DNA of 64,000 nucleotides from Borrelia puertoricensis (GCF_023035875.1 NZ_CP075379.1:62001-126000); one strand, 5' to 3'; shown: positions 29,235 to 39,687, counted from the stretch's first letter. Notes: generated from the letters alone by a model not told the origin. Translations and numbers: made by a program.

Positions 29235-30974
29235 TTATGCACCTCGAAAATCCAACTTCTTAGAACGTACTAAATCCTTTAAAGTATTTTCTAACCTATT
29301 AAACTTTTCTTCTTTAAAGGGAGTAAGATTCATATCCAAAATATTTTGCCTTAATTCATTTACAAAACTTCTTGCTTCCAATTTATTCTCAAATTTAAAA
29401 TCCGATTGTAAAATATCGTAAAGTATATCAAACATATAATTTTGACGCTCAGAACTTACAGCAGTATCAACACTATCGAACGAATTTTGTTGCAAATAAC
29501 ATGCATCCAAAAGCTCAGATTTCAAATAAAATAAAAAGTCACCAATACTTATACCTTCCTCACCAACAACTTTCATCATCTGATTTATCTCATTCCCTTT
29601 TGTCAAAAAAGATCTCGCATATTCTGTCTTTTCAGATTCAACAACCCCTCTATACTTACTCCAAGACTCAAGAGGATTAATGGCTGGAAATTTTCTAGCA
29701 TCTGACCTCTCTCTTGTAAGACCATGAAAAGCTCCTACAACCTTTAAAGTTGCCTGAGTTACCGGTTCTTCAAAATTACCTCCAGCAGGACTTACAGAAC
29801 CACCCACAGTTACAGAACCAACACTACCATCATTTAAAACAACAACACCTGCCCTTTCATAAAATGATGCAATTACAGATTCAAGATAAGCAGGAAATGC
29901 CTCTTCACCTGGTATTTCCTCAAGACGTCCTGACATCTCTCTCATAGCCTGAGCCCATCTTGAAGTTGAATCTGCCAGTAAAAGTATATCAAGACCCATT
30001 TGCCTATAATATTCACCAATAGTAATAGCTGTATACACTGATGCTTCACGAGCAGCAACTGGCATAGAAGAGGTATTACAAATAATACATGTTCTCTCCA
30101 TTAATGATTTACCTGTCCTTGGATCTATAAGCTCAGGAAATTCTTTAAGGGTTTCTACCACTTCACCTGCCCGCTCACCACAAGCAGCAATAATTACAAC
30201 ATCAACATCAGCATTACGACTTGTAACTTGTTGAAGAACTGTTTTTCCAGCACCAAAAGGCCCAGGAATACAAAATGTACCACCCTTTGCAACCGGGAAG
30301 AACGTATCTATTATTCTTGTTTGAGTTACCATAGGCTCACTAGGAATAAGTCTCTCTTTATAACTGGTAATTGGAACTTTAACAGGCCAATGAAATGACA
30401 TAGTGATGATATGCCTACCCCCAGCATCATTTTCAATAACAGCAATTTTATCATCTACAGTATAATTGCCATCACTAACGATCTCAACAATTTTGTAAGA
30501 ATCTTTCCTATAAAATGGAATCATAATTTTGTGCTTAATTGTACCTTCAACAACAAATCCAAGATAACTTCCTGCAACAACAATATCTCCAACCTTTGCA
30601 GTTGCATTAAAATTCCATTTCTTACCCCTATCAAGTGCACTCAAGTATAAACCTCTCTCCAAAAAAAAACCAAATTGAGCAGCAAGTTCTGACAATGGAT
30701 TTTGAAGACCATCATACACCTGACTTAAAATACCAGGACCAAGTTCAACCGTTAAAAGCTTATCTGTAAACTCTATATCATCTCCAACGGCAATTCCCTT
30801 AGTCATTTCAAACACTTGAGCATCAACTTCACCATCTCTAATACGAATTACCTCAGCTTTTAAACTGCGTCCACCGGTTTTAATAAAAACAATCTCATTC
30901 ATGGAAACTGTACCAACTATCTCAATAGTAACCAAATTTCCAATAACTCCCACTACTTTTCCTCTAGTTTCCAT
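29235..30974 (-). CDS. atpA: V-type ATPase subunit A (catalytic)
   Basis: This 579-residue catalytic subunit has Walker A PGPFGAGKTVLQQ near residue 230, the catalytic Glu region GERAGEV, Walker B LLADSTSRWAQAMRE, and the V-A-specific bulge domain (about 115-185). It hydrolyses ATP to drive ion pumping, or works in reverse; these spirochaetes have no respiratory chain, so pumping at the expense of glycolytic ATP is the likely direction. The stop abuts the atpB start. Confidence 0.96.
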   Translation of the reverse strand: METRGKVVGVIGNLVTIEIVGTVSMNEIVFIKTGGRSLKAEVIRIRDGEVDAQVFEMTKGIAVGDDIEFTDKLLTVELGPGILSQVYDGLQNPLSELAAQFGFFLERGLYLSALDRGKKWNFNATAKVGDIVVAGSYLGFVVEGTIKHKIMIPFYRKDSYKIVEIVSDGNYTVDDKIAVIENDAGGRHIITMSFHWPVKVPITSYKERLIPSEPMVTQTRIIDTFFPVAKGGTFCIPGPFGAGKTVLQQVTSRNADVDVVIIAACGERAGEVVETLKEFPELIDPRTGKSLMERTCIICNTSSMPVAAREASVYTAITIGEYYRQMGLDILLLADSTSRWAQAMREMSGRLEEIPGEEAFPAYLESVIASFYERAGVVVLNDGSVGSVTVGGSVSPAGGNFEEPVTQATLKVVGAFHGLTRERSDARKFPAINPLESWSKYRGVVESEKTEYARSFLTKGNEINQMMKVVGEEGISIGDFLFYLKSELLDACYLQQNSFDSVDTAVSSERQNYMFDILYDILQSDFKFENKLEARSFVNELRQNILDMNLTPFKEEKFNRLENTLKDLVRSKKLDFRGA

Positions 30975-30985
30975 TCAAATTCCCT

Positions 30986-31531
30986 TTAAAAATTTTTACT
31001 CATTTGCATACTTAATTTTTGACAAATATCATCAAAATTCTTCTCGCCTATCTCTTCTATAAAGAGATTTCTTCTTGAAACTAACATTAACTTTAACAAA
31101 TAAATTACTAATTTTTCAAAGTTAAAATCATTTCCCACTTCAAGTTCTGTTAGAAACTGCCATTTTAACATATCAAGTCCTAATTCTACCTCAAAAGGAT
31201 TTTCTTTAAGACAAAGAGGTTTTAAAATTCCTAAATAATAACTAGAAAAATAAGGGGATTCTAAATACACATCCTTTGGAAATCCCAACTTCTCAGCTCT
31301 AATAGTTGCCAAAGTATATCTTATCATTTCTTCAAATTCAAGAAATTGATCAATTACCTTCAAATTTACCCTATCGAATTTAGATTCTGACAAACCCTTT
31401 AGACAAAGAAAATCTTCCCTGCTTAAAGCAATCTCAATATTATCAAAAAAACCTGATATATTTCCCCCCTTACCAATTTTTAAATCAAGATAAGGTAATG
31501 ACGACATAACATAGTAATATGGACTTAACAT
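30986..31531 (-). CDS. DUF2764-type protein of the V-ATPase operon
   Basis: This 181-residue, mostly helical soluble protein starts [17 protein letters not shown]. From its place between subunits E and A and its look I assign it to DUF2764, a family found in V-ATPase operons of spirochaetes, chlamydiae and Bacteroidetes. These operons lack recognisable C, F and G genes, so it may act as the missing C-like connector or another stalk subunit. That role is an inference. It is spaced 10 bases from its upstream neighbour and 11 from its downstream neighbour. Confidence 0.75.
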   Translation of the reverse strand: MLSPYYYVMSSLPYLDLKIGKGGNISGFFDNIEIALSREDFLCLKGLSESKFDRVNLKVIDQFLEFEEMIRYTLATIRAEKLGFPKDVYLESPYFSSYYLGILKPLCLKENPFEVELGLDMLKWQFLTELEVGNDFNFEKLVIYLLKLMLVSRRNLFIEEIGEKNFDDICQKLSMQMSKNF

Positions 31532-31541
31532 ACTACATCTC

Positions 31542-32138
31542 CTAAATCAACTTTATAACTTCTTTAAACCTTGGATTTAAATATTCAAAAAGAATATCAG
31601 CAACAGTGTCTGATGTAAAATCATAATACAAATTTCCATCTCTTTGTTGAATTTTAAAACCTTTACTTATGCCTTCAAAAGGTTTAATCTCAATTGAATC
31701 ATCAAGTCTATTTCCTATCTTTGCTCTTAAAACAGATAATAAATTAGAAAAATCAGATTCATTAAGCATTATATCTATCTTATCGTTCTTACTCCAAATA
31801 TCTACAACCTTAATAATAAGGTCCCTCAAAAAATTATCATCATACACTCTAGAAACAGAATCCTTTAAAGCAGTCTTAAAAAGAGATTTAATATTTTTTT
31901 CAGTACCAATAATCAAATCCCTAACTGCTTGACGAGATGCCTCAAGAGAATGCCTTTTATACTCATTAGTTTCCGCTTCAGCTTGTATTTTTAAGTCCTT
32001 AGCATCACTCTCAGCTTTTAAAACAATAGCCTCAGCATCTCTCTTTGCATTAAGAATAATCTCATTTGCTAATTTTTCAGCTTCCTCAAGTCCATCTTTT
32101 TTAATTTTATTTATCAGATCTTTAACTTCAAACTGCAC
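31542..32138 (-). CDS. atpE: V-type ATPase subunit E (peripheral stalk)
   Basis: The 198-residue product starts at a GTG (32138) with AAGGAG 5 bases upstream. The N-terminal half is one long charged helix ([21 protein letters not shown] onward), and the C-terminal half is globular (about 110-198), as in subunit E, which ties the head to subunit I. The usual helical partner G/H is not visible in the operon. It is the first gene of the ATPase operon, about 58 bases after a predicted promoter. Confidence 0.88.
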   Translation of the reverse strand: MQFEVKDLINKIKKDGLEEAEKLANEIILNAKRDAEAIVLKAESDAKDLKIQAEAETNEYKRHSLEASRQAVRDLIIGTEKNIKSLFKTALKDSVSRVYDDNFLRDLIIKVVDIWSKNDKIDIMLNESDFSNLLSVLRAKIGNRLDDSIEIKPFEGISKGFKIQQRDGNLYYDFTSDTVADILFEYLNPRFKEVIKLI

Positions 32139-32202
32139 TAGAACTCCTTAATATACAAAAAAATAACTCAAAATACTTAATAAACAAATCTTTCAATAAA
32201 TA

Positions 32203-32211
32203 AGTATAACA
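32203..32211 (-). promoter_or_regulatory. Extended -10 promoter of the V-ATPase operon
   Basis: The minus strand reads TGTTATACT in the 110-base gap before atpE, with the -10 hexamer at 32208-32203 and a leader of about 58 bases. No convincing -35 was seen. Confidence 0.45.
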
Positions 32212-32248
32212 ATAAATTTTTAATCATTAAAAGCCAAATTACTGAAAA

Positions 32249-32644
32249 TTATACATCACTAAAAAAATCTCCTATAATTTTATAAACATTCATATCATGA
32301 ACTATAGAAAGTTTTTTTCCTGAAAATCTTTCCTTAAGCTTTTCACCAAAAACCTCAATACCCCTTTCTATAACTCTGTTACTAAATTCTACATCGACTA
32401 TATCAAGAGTTATTATTTCAATAATAACTAAATACCCTCTTCCAAATTTAGAACCATATCCAAGGGTAAAAGAAGTAGTAACACGAAAAAGCCCATCCAA
32501 AAGTCCATTAGCTGCCGTCCCTCTAGAGAGCCTACTTGGATGCACTTTATAAGAATTACCAAATTCATCTTCAAGAACACAATCAACATCAAGACAAATC
32601 TTAAACAATGCATTCTCAAATTCCTCAAATCTTGATATACCCAT
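32249..32644 (-). CDS. Conserved-type protein of unknown function
   Basis: This 131-residue soluble protein has alternating strands and helices (FRVTTSFTLGYGSKFGRGYLVII and IVDVEFSNRVIERGIEVF). I recognise no domain. It starts directly after the mutS2 stop (TAAATG) with no room for its own promoter, so it is translated from the murI-rsgA-mutS2 transcript. The V-ATPase operon begins 110 bases downstream on the same strand with its own promoter. No odd composition was noted. Confidence 0.65.
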   Translation of the reverse strand: MGISRFEEFENALFKICLDVDCVLEDEFGNSYKVHPSRLSRGTAANGLLDGLFRVTTSFTLGYGSKFGRGYLVIIEIITLDIVDVEFSNRVIERGIEVFGEKLKERFSGKKLSIVHDMNVYKIIGDFFSDV

Positions 32645-35005
32645 TTAAAATTCTACTATTGTTTTTCCAACTCCTCCATCACTTGGATAAGCAAAATAAT
32701 ATTTTTTAACAAATTTCACATCTCTTAAGAATGCATGTATTCCTTCCATAAGAAGACCTTCTCCTTTGCCATGAATAATCTCAAATTTACAAACATTCCT
32801 CAGTAACATATTATCTATTTTCCTGTTTAAAAAGTCTATAGCCTCAACCACTCTCATTCCTCTAATATCAACAGTTAGACTCAATTCATCATCTTGACTC
32901 TCAAAAGAAAAACTAAAATTTTTATCACGATCATTTTTAGACTTCTTATTATCCAATATTTTCTCTAAATTCGAAGATGCAACCGTAATATTAAAAACAC
33001 CAGTATTTACAATAAACCCTTTTTTAGTAACACCTATTATTTCCCCCGAAGCACTTGACCCAGAGACTCGGACCTTATCACCCACACTAAATTCAATCTT
33101 AGTGGCAATCTCCTGACTAAGCAATCTAATTTTAGCAGTTTTGGTAATTATATTATTTGTAATATTAGATATAAATTCCTTATTTTTAGTAGTACAAACA
33201 CTGCCCTCTTTTATCTCTCTAACTAAATTTTCTAAAATTTTCCTTGAATTTTTTAAAAATTCTTTCTGCTCATTTATCAATCTCTCTTCCAAATCTATTT
33301 CTTTCAAGATAATATTATTCCGAATATTATTAATCTCTATTTCCTTAAGTTCAATAAGCTTAACTTTATCTTTTAATTCCTCTTCAAGTAAATGAATTTC
33401 CTGCTCCTTTTTTGTAAGTCTTTCCAATATTTCATTAACTTCCGTTTTATTAGATGAATGAATCTCTTTCGCTCTAAGTACTATATTAGAATCAATAGAA
33501 GACTTACTTGCAACACTAAAAGCAAAGCTTTCACCTGGAACAGAAAATATTAAATTATAATTAGGTTCCATTTTGTTTAAATCCATCTGCATAGAAGCAT
33601 TAACAACAAATTCATGGGTATATGCAAAATATTTAAGAACATTGTAATGAGTCGAGATAATAACACAAGAATTAATATTAATTAAATGCTCAAGAACAGC
33701 CACAGCTAATGCTTGTCCTTGTTCAATATCAGTACCTGAACAAAATTCATCAAATATTAACAGACTATCTCTTGTTGCACACTTTAAAATATAAGCAATA
33801 TTATTCATATGACTTGAAAAAGTTGAGAGTGAATTCGCAATTGATTGATCATCACCAATATCAACTAAAATATTATCAAAAATCTTAAAAGTACTAGACT
33901 CATCAACTGGAACAGGAATTCCAAATTGGAACATAGCGCCCAAGAGAGCAACTGTTTTCAAAGTTGCCGTTTTACCACCAGCATTAGGACCTGTAATAAC
34001 TACAACTTTATTATTTAAAGGACAAAAATTTATAGATTTTGCATGCTGTATTAAAGGATGACGGGCATTGATAATATTAATATTACTATCAAATTTAGGA
34101 AATACTCCCTGATTTTTTATTCCATAAATTGCTCTGGCCTTTAGAGAATCATAATATAAAAATTTATTATAAAGGGCTTTTAAAAGAACAATATGTTTGC
34201 GAATCTCATCTGAGAGTTCTTGCAGAATTTTTAAAACTATACGCTTTTTTTCAAAACTTAAAAACCCTAATCTATTATTTTCACTAACTATATCATTTGG
34301 TTCAATATAAAATGTTTCACCAGATGATGAAATAGATATGATATTACCCTTGATTTTATTTTTAAAACTAGATTTAAGTGCAATAGTATATTTGCCTGAT
34401 TTATAATAAATAAGCGTAGAGGTTAAATATTGCAAATTTAAGCTTATTATCTGCTTGAGATGTTTTTCAATTTTTTTATCTAAATTTCTAATTTCAAAAT
34501 CAATCTCATCATAATTTTTGACAACACCCCGTTTTATTTTAAGTTCATCAATATCAATATACTTACATAAAATCTCTAATAAATGCTTTAAACTTGGATC
34601 TACAAATAATAATTCTCTCAAAATTTCAACTTCATTTTGAATCTTAAACTCATTTTTATCTAAAAAAAGCATTATTCTTAAAACTTCTCTTAGAAAAAAA
34701 ATAATATTCTTAATCTCCTCAAGAGAAATTCTTGAGTTCTCTTTAAGAAGTAAAACAATAGAACCACTTATACTCTCAAGACAAGAATTTGGATATTCAT
34801 CATAAACTTCAATAAGATTTTTGATAAGTTTAACAAAAAAACATACTCGACTAACTTCTTCCTCGGTTTTCAATATTTGTTGCTCACCTAGAAGGTTAAC
34901 CGTATCTGAAATAGCTACGTAAGAAGCAACTGAAGCTAATATTTGATAAAAATCAATTTTTTCCAAATATTTCTCTTGCATAACTCTTATATCTCTTAAG
35001 CTCAT
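32645..35005 (-). CDS. mutS2: Endonuclease MutS2
   Basis: This protein of up to 786 residues lacks the MutS mismatch domain I and ends in an Smr domain, which defines MutS2. Walker A is [14 protein letters not shown] near residue 345, Walker [10 protein letters not shown] near 425, followed by a long coiled coil (about 515-630). The Smr domain carries [12 protein letters not shown] and IHGKGEG. MutS2 suppresses recombination and, in some bacteria, rescues collided ribosomes. The ATG at 35005 has no ribosome site and overlaps rsgA by 53 bases; the ATG at 34981 ([13 protein letters not shown]) is a likelier start. Confidence 0.92.
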   Translation of the reverse strand: MSLRDIRVMQEKYLEKIDFYQILASVASYVAISDTVNLLGEQQILKTEEEVSRVCFFVKLIKNLIEVYDEYPNSCLESISGSIVLLLKENSRISLEEIKNIIFFLREVLRIMLFLDKNEFKIQNEVEILRELLFVDPSLKHLLEILCKYIDIDELKIKRGVVKNYDEIDFEIRNLDKKIEKHLKQIISLNLQYLTSTLIYYKSGKYTIALKSSFKNKIKGNIISISSSGETFYIEPNDIVSENNRLGFLSFEKKRIVLKILQELSDEIRKHIVLLKALYNKFLYYDSLKARAIYGIKNQGVFPKFDSNINIINARHPLIQHAKSINFCPLNNKVVVITGPNAGGKTATLKTVALLGAMFQFGIPVPVDESSTFKIFDNILVDIGDDQSIANSLSTFSSHMNNIAYILKCATRDSLLIFDEFCSGTDIEQGQALAVAVLEHLININSCVIISTHYNVLKYFAYTHEFVVNASMQMDLNKMEPNYNLIFSVPGESFAFSVASKSSIDSNIVLRAKEIHSSNKTEVNEILERLTKKEQEIHLLEEELKDKVKLIELKEIEINNIRNNIILKEIDLEERLINEQKEFLKNSRKILENLVREIKEGSVCTTKNKEFISNITNNIITKTAKIRLLSQEIATKIEFSVGDKVRVSGSSASGEIIGVTKKGFIVNTGVFNITVASSNLEKILDNKKSKNDRDKNFSFSFESQDDELSLTVDIRGMRVVEAIDFLNRKIDNMLLRNVCKFEIIHGKGEGLLMEGIHAFLRDVKFVKKYYFAYPSDGGVGKTIVEF

Positions 35006-35894
35006 TTACAATTTTTAGATAACTATTGTATCTAACTTCTGAAATTTTAAATCCAATTTGATTCATTATAAAACAATTTGGCTCATTTGCATGCAAACAA
35101 GAATTAAATCTACAAAAATTATTCAAATCTTTAAATTCTCTAAAATAATATCTAAGCTTAAGGGGTTCTAAGCTTTCAATTCCAAATTCCTTTATTCCAG
35201 GAGTATCAATTACCACTCCATTATCAGAATGAAAAGCCATAGCATAAACTGTAGTATGTCTGCCTCGTGCATATTTATAAGATATTTCATTTATAGCCTG
35301 CGCTGCATTTAAATCCACCTCATTTATAAGTGAAGATTTTCCAACTCCAGACTGCCCAACAAAAGAAGTTCTCGAACTCTTAATAATTTCCTTTATTTCT
35401 TCAATTCCCTGCAAAGTGATAGCAGAAGTTTTAATAACCCTATAACCTAAATTTTCATAAATTTTAATTAGAGTCTCAACTTTAGTGCTTATACCCTCAT
35501 CAACCTTATTTATCAAAATAATAGGAGTAATCCCTTGTTCCTCAGCAACTACTAATACTCTATCAATAAATGAATTTTTAATCTCAGGAAGACTAGCAGA
35601 ACTAACAATTAAAACATTATCTATATTTGAAACAATAACTTGCCTAAGAGCAGCCTTTTTATTATAACGCCAAATGACACTTTTTCGTTTAAGTCTCTCT
35701 TTAATATATACCTTGCCCTCATCATAAACATCTCCACAAACAAAATCTCCAGGAATTAAAGGACTATATTCTTTATCCTGGATATTTAAAATCTTCCCCT
35801 TAATAACTCCTTCATAAATTTTATTGGTATTAACATTAACAATAGAATAAATATTATTCACACCCCAGAGAACTTCAAATCTAAGGTCATTCAA
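34953..35894 (-). CDS. rsgA: Ribosome small subunit GTPase RsgA
   Basis: This 313-residue protein shows the circularly permuted GTPase order: an N-terminal OB fold, then G4 NKVD, G1 [12 protein letters not shown] and G3 [11 protein letters not shown]-terminal zinc knuckle follows (Cys in FCRFNSC, His in LHANEP, Cys in NCF). It checks late maturation of the 30S subunit in the cytosol. It overlaps murI by 4 bases and mutS2 at its 3' end. Confidence 0.94.
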   Translation of the reverse strand: MNDLRFEVLWGVNNIYSIVNVNTNKIYEGVIKGKILNIQDKEYSPLIPGDFVCGDVYDEGKVYIKERLKRKSVIWRYNKKAALRQVIVSNIDNVLIVSSASLPEIKNSFIDRVLVVAEEQGITPIILINKVDEGISTKVETLIKIYENLGYRVIKTSAITLQGIEEIKEIIKSSRTSFVGQSGVGKSSLINEVDLNAAQAINEISYKYARGRHTTVYAMAFHSDNGVVIDTPGIKEFGIESLEPLKLRYYFREFKDLNNFCRFNSCLHANEPNCFIMNQIGFKISEVRYNSYLKIVNELKRYKSYAREIFGKN

Positions 35895-36655
35895 TTGATT
35901 ATTCCTTTAAAATGCAAACCATATTTTTTACAAAAATTCTTATAGAAATACAAATTTTCATCTTGTGTTAAATAAAAATAACGTGTAAAACAATCATCAC
36001 AACTCTCAATGTTCTTTAATTCTTTAACAAGCTCATTAGTTACAAGTTCACGATTCTCATAAACAGGAATTCCTAAAAAATTTTCAATCATGTCTTTAAT
36101 GTGCAAATAATGTGTACATCCTAAAAAAACCATATCCCGCCTACTAGCTTTAACCTCTAATTTTAAGAAATTTAAATATTTAAGTGCATCTTCCTTAAAT
36201 CTATCTCCATATTCTACAAAATTCACAAGATCACTTGCAGGTTTTAAAACTAAATCCCAATGACAATCTTTTTCCCTTTGAATAAATTTACTATTAATGG
36301 TAGCATGTGTCGCAATTAAAATAACCCTCTTATATGCAAGCTCTTCTACTAAACCAACTGAAGGCAAAATATATATTACAGGAAAACTAAAATTTAACTT
36401 GTCATATACACTAACAGAAGCTGTATTACAAGCAATAACAATTGCAGCAATATTATACATTTGTTCCAATTTCAAAACTAGTTTCAAAATCTCTTTTAAA
36501 AGAAAGTCTGAACTCTTCTCACCATAAGGAAAGTTCTTGTTATCTGCAATATAGACATAATTTCTATTAACAAGCCTTTTGCTTATATACTCAAAATAAG
36601 AAAGTCCACCAATACCCGAATCAAAAATAACTATAACATTCTTTAAATTGCTCAT
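35891..36655 (-). CDS. murI: Glutamate racemase
   Basis: This 254-residue enzyme has FDSGIGGLS at the start, the first catalytic Cys in ACNTASV and the second in LGCTHYLHI, plus the conserved PYGEKS loop. It makes D-glutamate for peptidoglycan. A 16-bp palindrome (36662-36677) ends just before the TAAGG ribosome site. It is the first gene of the murI-rsgA-mutS2 unit and divergent from asnS. Confidence 0.95.
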   Translation of the reverse strand: MSNLKNVIVIFDSGIGGLSYFEYISKRLVNRNYVYIADNKNFPYGEKSSDFLLKEILKLVLKLEQMYNIAAIVIACNTASVSVYDKLNFSFPVIYILPSVGLVEELAYKRVILIATHATINSKFIQREKDCHWDLVLKPASDLVNFVEYGDRFKEDALKYLNFLKLEVKASRRDMVFLGCTHYLHIKDMIENFLGIPVYENRELVTNELVKELKNIESCDDCFTRYFYLTQDENLYFYKNFCKKYGLHFKGIIN

Positions 36656-36661
36656 AAGCCT

Positions 36662-36677
36662 TACTTAAATTTAAGTA
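36662..36677. promoter_or_regulatory. 16-bp perfect palindrome before murI
   Basis: TACTTAAATTTAAGTA lies 7 bases before the murI ATG in the murI-asnS divergent gap. On the minus strand its last bases run into the TAAGG ribosome site. It could be an operator or a small RNA hairpin. Confidence 0.35.
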
Positions 36678-36734
36678 TAAAAATTAATTTATTCTCTTTC
36701 AATGACAATTGATAATATTTACAACCTAACAAAC

Positions 36735-36763
36735 TTTCAAACTATCATAGTTTAAATTATAAT
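36735..36763 (+). promoter_or_regulatory. asnS promoter
   Basis: A perfect TATAAT lies at 36758-36763, with a weak -35 (TTTCAA at 36735-36740) at 17-base spacing and 33 bases before the asnS ATG. Confidence 0.45.
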
Positions 36764-36796
36764 TATTATTAATACCAAATCATAGAAGAGGAAAAT

Positions 36797-38182
36797 ATGC
36801 ATAAGAGCATCAAAGAAATTTTAAATAATCCTATATTAGATAGTATAATCACAGTGAAAGGATGGATTCGCACAAAACGCAGTAATGGTAAAATCTCTTT
36901 TGTAGAAATTAATGATGGCTCAAATATTAAAGGAATTCAAGCGATCATTGATGAAGAAAATCATCAATTTGAAAAAAAAGAATTTAAAAAGCTCACAACA
37001 GGTGCCAGTGTATCATTAACCGGAATTTTAATCTTAAGCCCAGCAAAAGGACAAACCTATGAAATCAAAACAACAAATTTTAATATAATTGGAGAAGCGG
37101 ATCAAGAAACATATCTTTTACAAAAGAAAAGGCACACCTTTGAATTTTTAAGAGAAATCCCTCATTTAAGAATTCGTACTAATACATTTGGGGCTGTAGC
37201 CAGAATTAGAAATCAAATTTCTTATAAAATTCACGAATATTTTCAAAAAAATGGATTTTTATACATACATACCCCAATTATTACATCAAATGACGGAGAA
37301 GGGGCCGGTGAAATATTTCGTGTATCTACCTTAGATTTTAATAACATCACAAACGGAAAAGAAGTTGACTTTACAGACGATTTCTTTGGTAAACAAGCAT
37401 TCCTTACAGTAACTGGACAACTGCACGGCGAAGCTTATGCAATGGCCTTATCAAAAATATATACATTTGGACCAACCTTCAGAGCAGAAAATTCTAACAC
37501 AACACGCCATGCCTCAGAATTTTGGATGATTGAACCTGAGATGGCATTCTTTACACTTGAAGACAATATCAATTTAGCAGAAGATTTTCTTAAGTACATT
37601 TTAAAAGAAACTTTAAATAATTGTAATCAAGATATGGAATTTTTTGATAATTTCATTGAAAAAGGCTTAATCAAAAAAATTGAAGATGTAATAAACTCTA
37701 ACTTTGAAGTTATTACATATACCCAAGCAATTAAAAAACTTGAAAATGCAACAAAAACATTTGAAATAAAACCTTACTGGGGAATGGATTTACAAACAGA
37801 ACATGAAAGGTATTTAACAGAAGAAATCATTAAAAAACCTGCCATAATTATTGATTATCCAAAAGAATTTAAAGCATTTTACATGAAAATGAATGAAGAC
37901 GATAAAACTGTTAAAGGAATGGATATTTTAGTTCCACGCATAGGAGAAATAATTGGAGGCAGTGAAAGAGAAGATAATTTGGATAAGTTGAATAAAAGAA
38001 TAAAAGAGCTAAATTTAGAAACAGAAACTCTTAATTGGTACTTAGACTTAAGGAGATTTGGATCAACTCCTCATTCTGGATTTGGACTTGGACTTGAGAG
38101 ATTAATACAATATATAACAGGAATGGCCAATATTAGAGATGTCATCCCATTTCCAAGGACTCCTAAAACTCTTTATTTCTAA
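36797..38182 (+). CDS. asnS: Asparagine-tRNA ligase
   Basis: This 461-residue class IIb synthetase has an N-terminal OB anticodon-binding domain (about 1-105), motif 2 with FRAENSNTTRHASEFWMIEPEM near residue 235, and motif 3 GFGLGLERLIQY close to the C-terminus. It charges tRNA-Asn directly. AGAGGA precedes the ATG. It is followed after 11 bases by the SPOR-like gene. Confidence 0.96.
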   Translation: MHKSIKEILNNPILDSIITVKGWIRTKRSNGKISFVEINDGSNIKGIQAIIDEENHQFEKKEFKKLTTGASVSLTGILILSPAKGQTYEIKTTNFNIIGEADQETYLLQKKRHTFEFLREIPHLRIRTNTFGAVARIRNQISYKIHEYFQKNGFLYIHTPIITSNDGEGAGEIFRVSTLDFNNITNGKEVDFTDDFFGKQAFLTVTGQLHGEAYAMALSKIYTFGPTFRAENSNTTRHASEFWMIEPEMAFFTLEDNINLAEDFLKYILKETLNNCNQDMEFFDNFIEKGLIKKIEDVINSNFEVITYTQAIKKLENATKTFEIKPYWGMDLQTEHERYLTEEIIKKPAIIIDYPKEFKAFYMKMNEDDKTVKGMDILVPRIGEIIGGSEREDNLDKLNKRIKELNLETETLNWYLDLRRFGSTPHSGFGLGLERLIQYITGMANIRDVIPFPRTPKTLYF

Positions 38183-38193
38183 CAAAAAACTTT

Positions 38194-38745
38194 ATGAGGA
38201 AACAATTGCAAATAAAAATTTTATGTCAACTAACATTAATGTTATCAGCATTGATGTTACATTCAATAGACAAAGAAATCACAGGTAAAAAATCAAATTA
38301 TCAATACAGTAAAGAAACGCCCAAGATTAACAAATCCAATAAAATAAACTATCCACACAAAAAAGAAGACTATCATCATAACATTATAAGAAAAAAAAAT
38401 ACAAATCTACAAATTGATAAAACCAATAAAAAGCAAGACGCACAAAAAACCATAAACAATATCGTAAAAATAAGAAAATCTAACAAAATATATTATCCCC
38501 AAGACAAAAACAACATACAAAAATCCAAATTAAAGAAAAATATATGGTATAACATTAAAGTCCATTCAATTCATACGAAAGATAGATTTAAAAAAATAAA
38601 AGCACTAAATAAAATAAATACACAAATAGAAAATAATTTTGCTTTAATTGGTCCAATCTCAGAAGATAATTTAGGAGAAATAACAAAAGCATTACACATC
38701 ATAGGGTATAATGAACTGGAATATATCAAAGTAGAACAAAACTAA
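38194..38745 (+). CDS. Exported basic protein with an internal repeat and a SPOR-like C-terminus
   Basis: This 183-residue protein starts with a signal-like segment (ILCQLTLMLSALMLHS). A very basic Lys/Asn-rich linker holds two related units, KSNKINYPHKKED (near residue 48) and KSNKIYYPQDKNN (near residue 94). The last 70 residues (WYNIKVHSI to ALHIIGYNELEYIKV, with ALIGPISEDNLGEI) resemble a SPOR peptidoglycan-binding domain; the assignment is tentative. Its stop overlaps the stop of the convergent phosphoribosyltransferase gene (38742-38745). Confidence 0.6.
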   Translation: MRKQLQIKILCQLTLMLSALMLHSIDKEITGKKSNYQYSKETPKINKSNKINYPHKKEDYHHNIIRKKNTNLQIDKTNKKQDAQKTINNIVKIRKSNKIYYPQDKNNIQKSKLKKNIWYNIKVHSIHTKDRFKKIKALNKINTQIENNFALIGPISEDNLGEITKALHIIGYNELEYIKVEQN

Positions 38746-39332
38746 AGTTTGCTAGACAAAAATTTTAAAATATCATTCAGTTCATCATCTAAATTAAAAA
38801 AACTTAATTTATACTCATCTTCTGATAAGCCTATTAACTCATGATTACTGTAATGTATCCATGTGTTTAACTCATCTTCACTTGAATATTTATTAACATA
38901 ATAATCCGGCTTATAATCCAAATACCCACGTTCCTTATAATCATAAACAGCAATCTTAACATTTTGACTATCTATTCCTCTCTTTAGAACTTCTTCTCGC
39001 AAATAAATAATTGTACGACCAGTATCAAAAATATCATCAACAAATAAAACATTATCCCCTGCTCTTAAATATTTTGGATCATAAGTCCATCCATCTATCA
39101 TTATTTTTTTTTGCTTATTCGAAACATCATATGATCTTGCAACAACAGCAGCATAAAGAAGGGGTTTTTCTGGCTTAATAAATTTAAAGAATTCACTAAT
39201 AATATTACCAAGATAAGCACCTCCTCTTAAAGAAACATACATAATATCAGGAATAAATCCATTTTTATAAATTTTATAAGCAAGCTTAAGACCATTTATT
39301 CTTATCTCTTCATAAGAAACAAATTTTTTCAT
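38742..39332 (-). CDS. Phosphoribosyltransferase family protein
   Basis: This 196-residue protein has the PRPP-binding loop VLFVDDIFDTGRTI near residue 93 and the SLRGGAYLG segment near residue 34, matching Gpt/Hpt-type purine phosphoribosyltransferases. It would join a purine base to PRPP for salvage, which is important because these bacteria cannot make purines; the exact base is unknown. GAGGTG precedes the ATG. A possible 25-residue leader ORF with its own ribosome site lies 35 bases upstream. Confidence 0.82.
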   Translation of the reverse strand: MKKFVSYEEIRINGLKLAYKIYKNGFIPDIMYVSLRGGAYLGNIISEFFKFIKPEKPLLYAAVVARSYDVSNKQKKIMIDGWTYDPKYLRAGDNVLFVDDIFDTGRTIIYLREEVLKRGIDSQNVKIAVYDYKERGYLDYKPDYYVNKYSSEDELNTWIHYSNHELIGLSEDEYKLSFFNLDDELNDILKFLSSKL

Positions 39333-39367
39333 TAATATAACACCTCAAAACGCATAAAAATTAAGAT

Positions 39368-39445
39368 TTATCTAAATATTGACCTTTGCATAAAATCAAC
39401 ATATTTGCTACTCTGGCAAGCGCTCAACATTACAAAACAATTCAT
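39368..39445 (-). CDS. Possible 25-residue small ORF or leader peptide
   Basis: An ATG at 39445 with AAAGGTGAG ending 5 bases upstream opens a 25-codon frame starting MNCFVMLSAC; LSAC resembles a lipobox, though the hydrophobic stretch is short. It ends 35 bases before the phosphoribosyltransferase ATG. It could be a small lipoprotein, a leader peptide or a gene remnant. It is supported only by the ribosome site and position. Confidence 0.3.
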   Translation of the reverse strand: MNCFVMLSACQSSKYVDFMQRSIFR

Positions 39446-39635
39446 AATTACTCACCTTTAATTAAAAACAAAACTCATTAATATAAATAATAACTCTTCT
39501 CCTAAAACACTTAAAAAATAAATTCTTAGTTAGAATCACTTCCATTTAAAACTTTAACCTCTTCACAAAATATTGCCTTACTAAAGTTGAGAAATTTTAA
39601 AATATAAGACAAAATTAATAACTCTAAGCTCTAAA

Positions 39636-39666
39636 TAGGCTTAAAGATATCCATTCTTTAAGCCTA
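39636..39666 (-). terminator. Hairpin downstream of htrA
   Basis: A perfect 12-bp inverted repeat (39636-39647 and 39655-39666, 7-base loop) starts 21 bases after the htrA stop on the minus strand. It is followed by TTTAGAG, a weak U-tract, so it may be a partial terminator or a 3'-end stabiliser. Confidence 0.55.
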
Positions 39667-39687
39667 AACTAAAAATAAAGTTTATTA

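Larger units (their letters stand above)
39333..39687. other. 355-base intergenic region between the phosphoribosyltransferase gene and htrA
   Basis: This is the longest gene-free stretch. It contains the small ORF at 39368-39445 and a hairpin at 39636-39666 downstream of htrA. No frame of 60 or more codons, tRNA-like fold, or repeat was seen in the remainder. Confidence 0.6.

Noticed and set aside
29146..29421. Plus-strand 91-codon frame across the atpA/atpB junction
   Set aside because: Antisense to two well-conserved genes, with no promoter or ribosome site.
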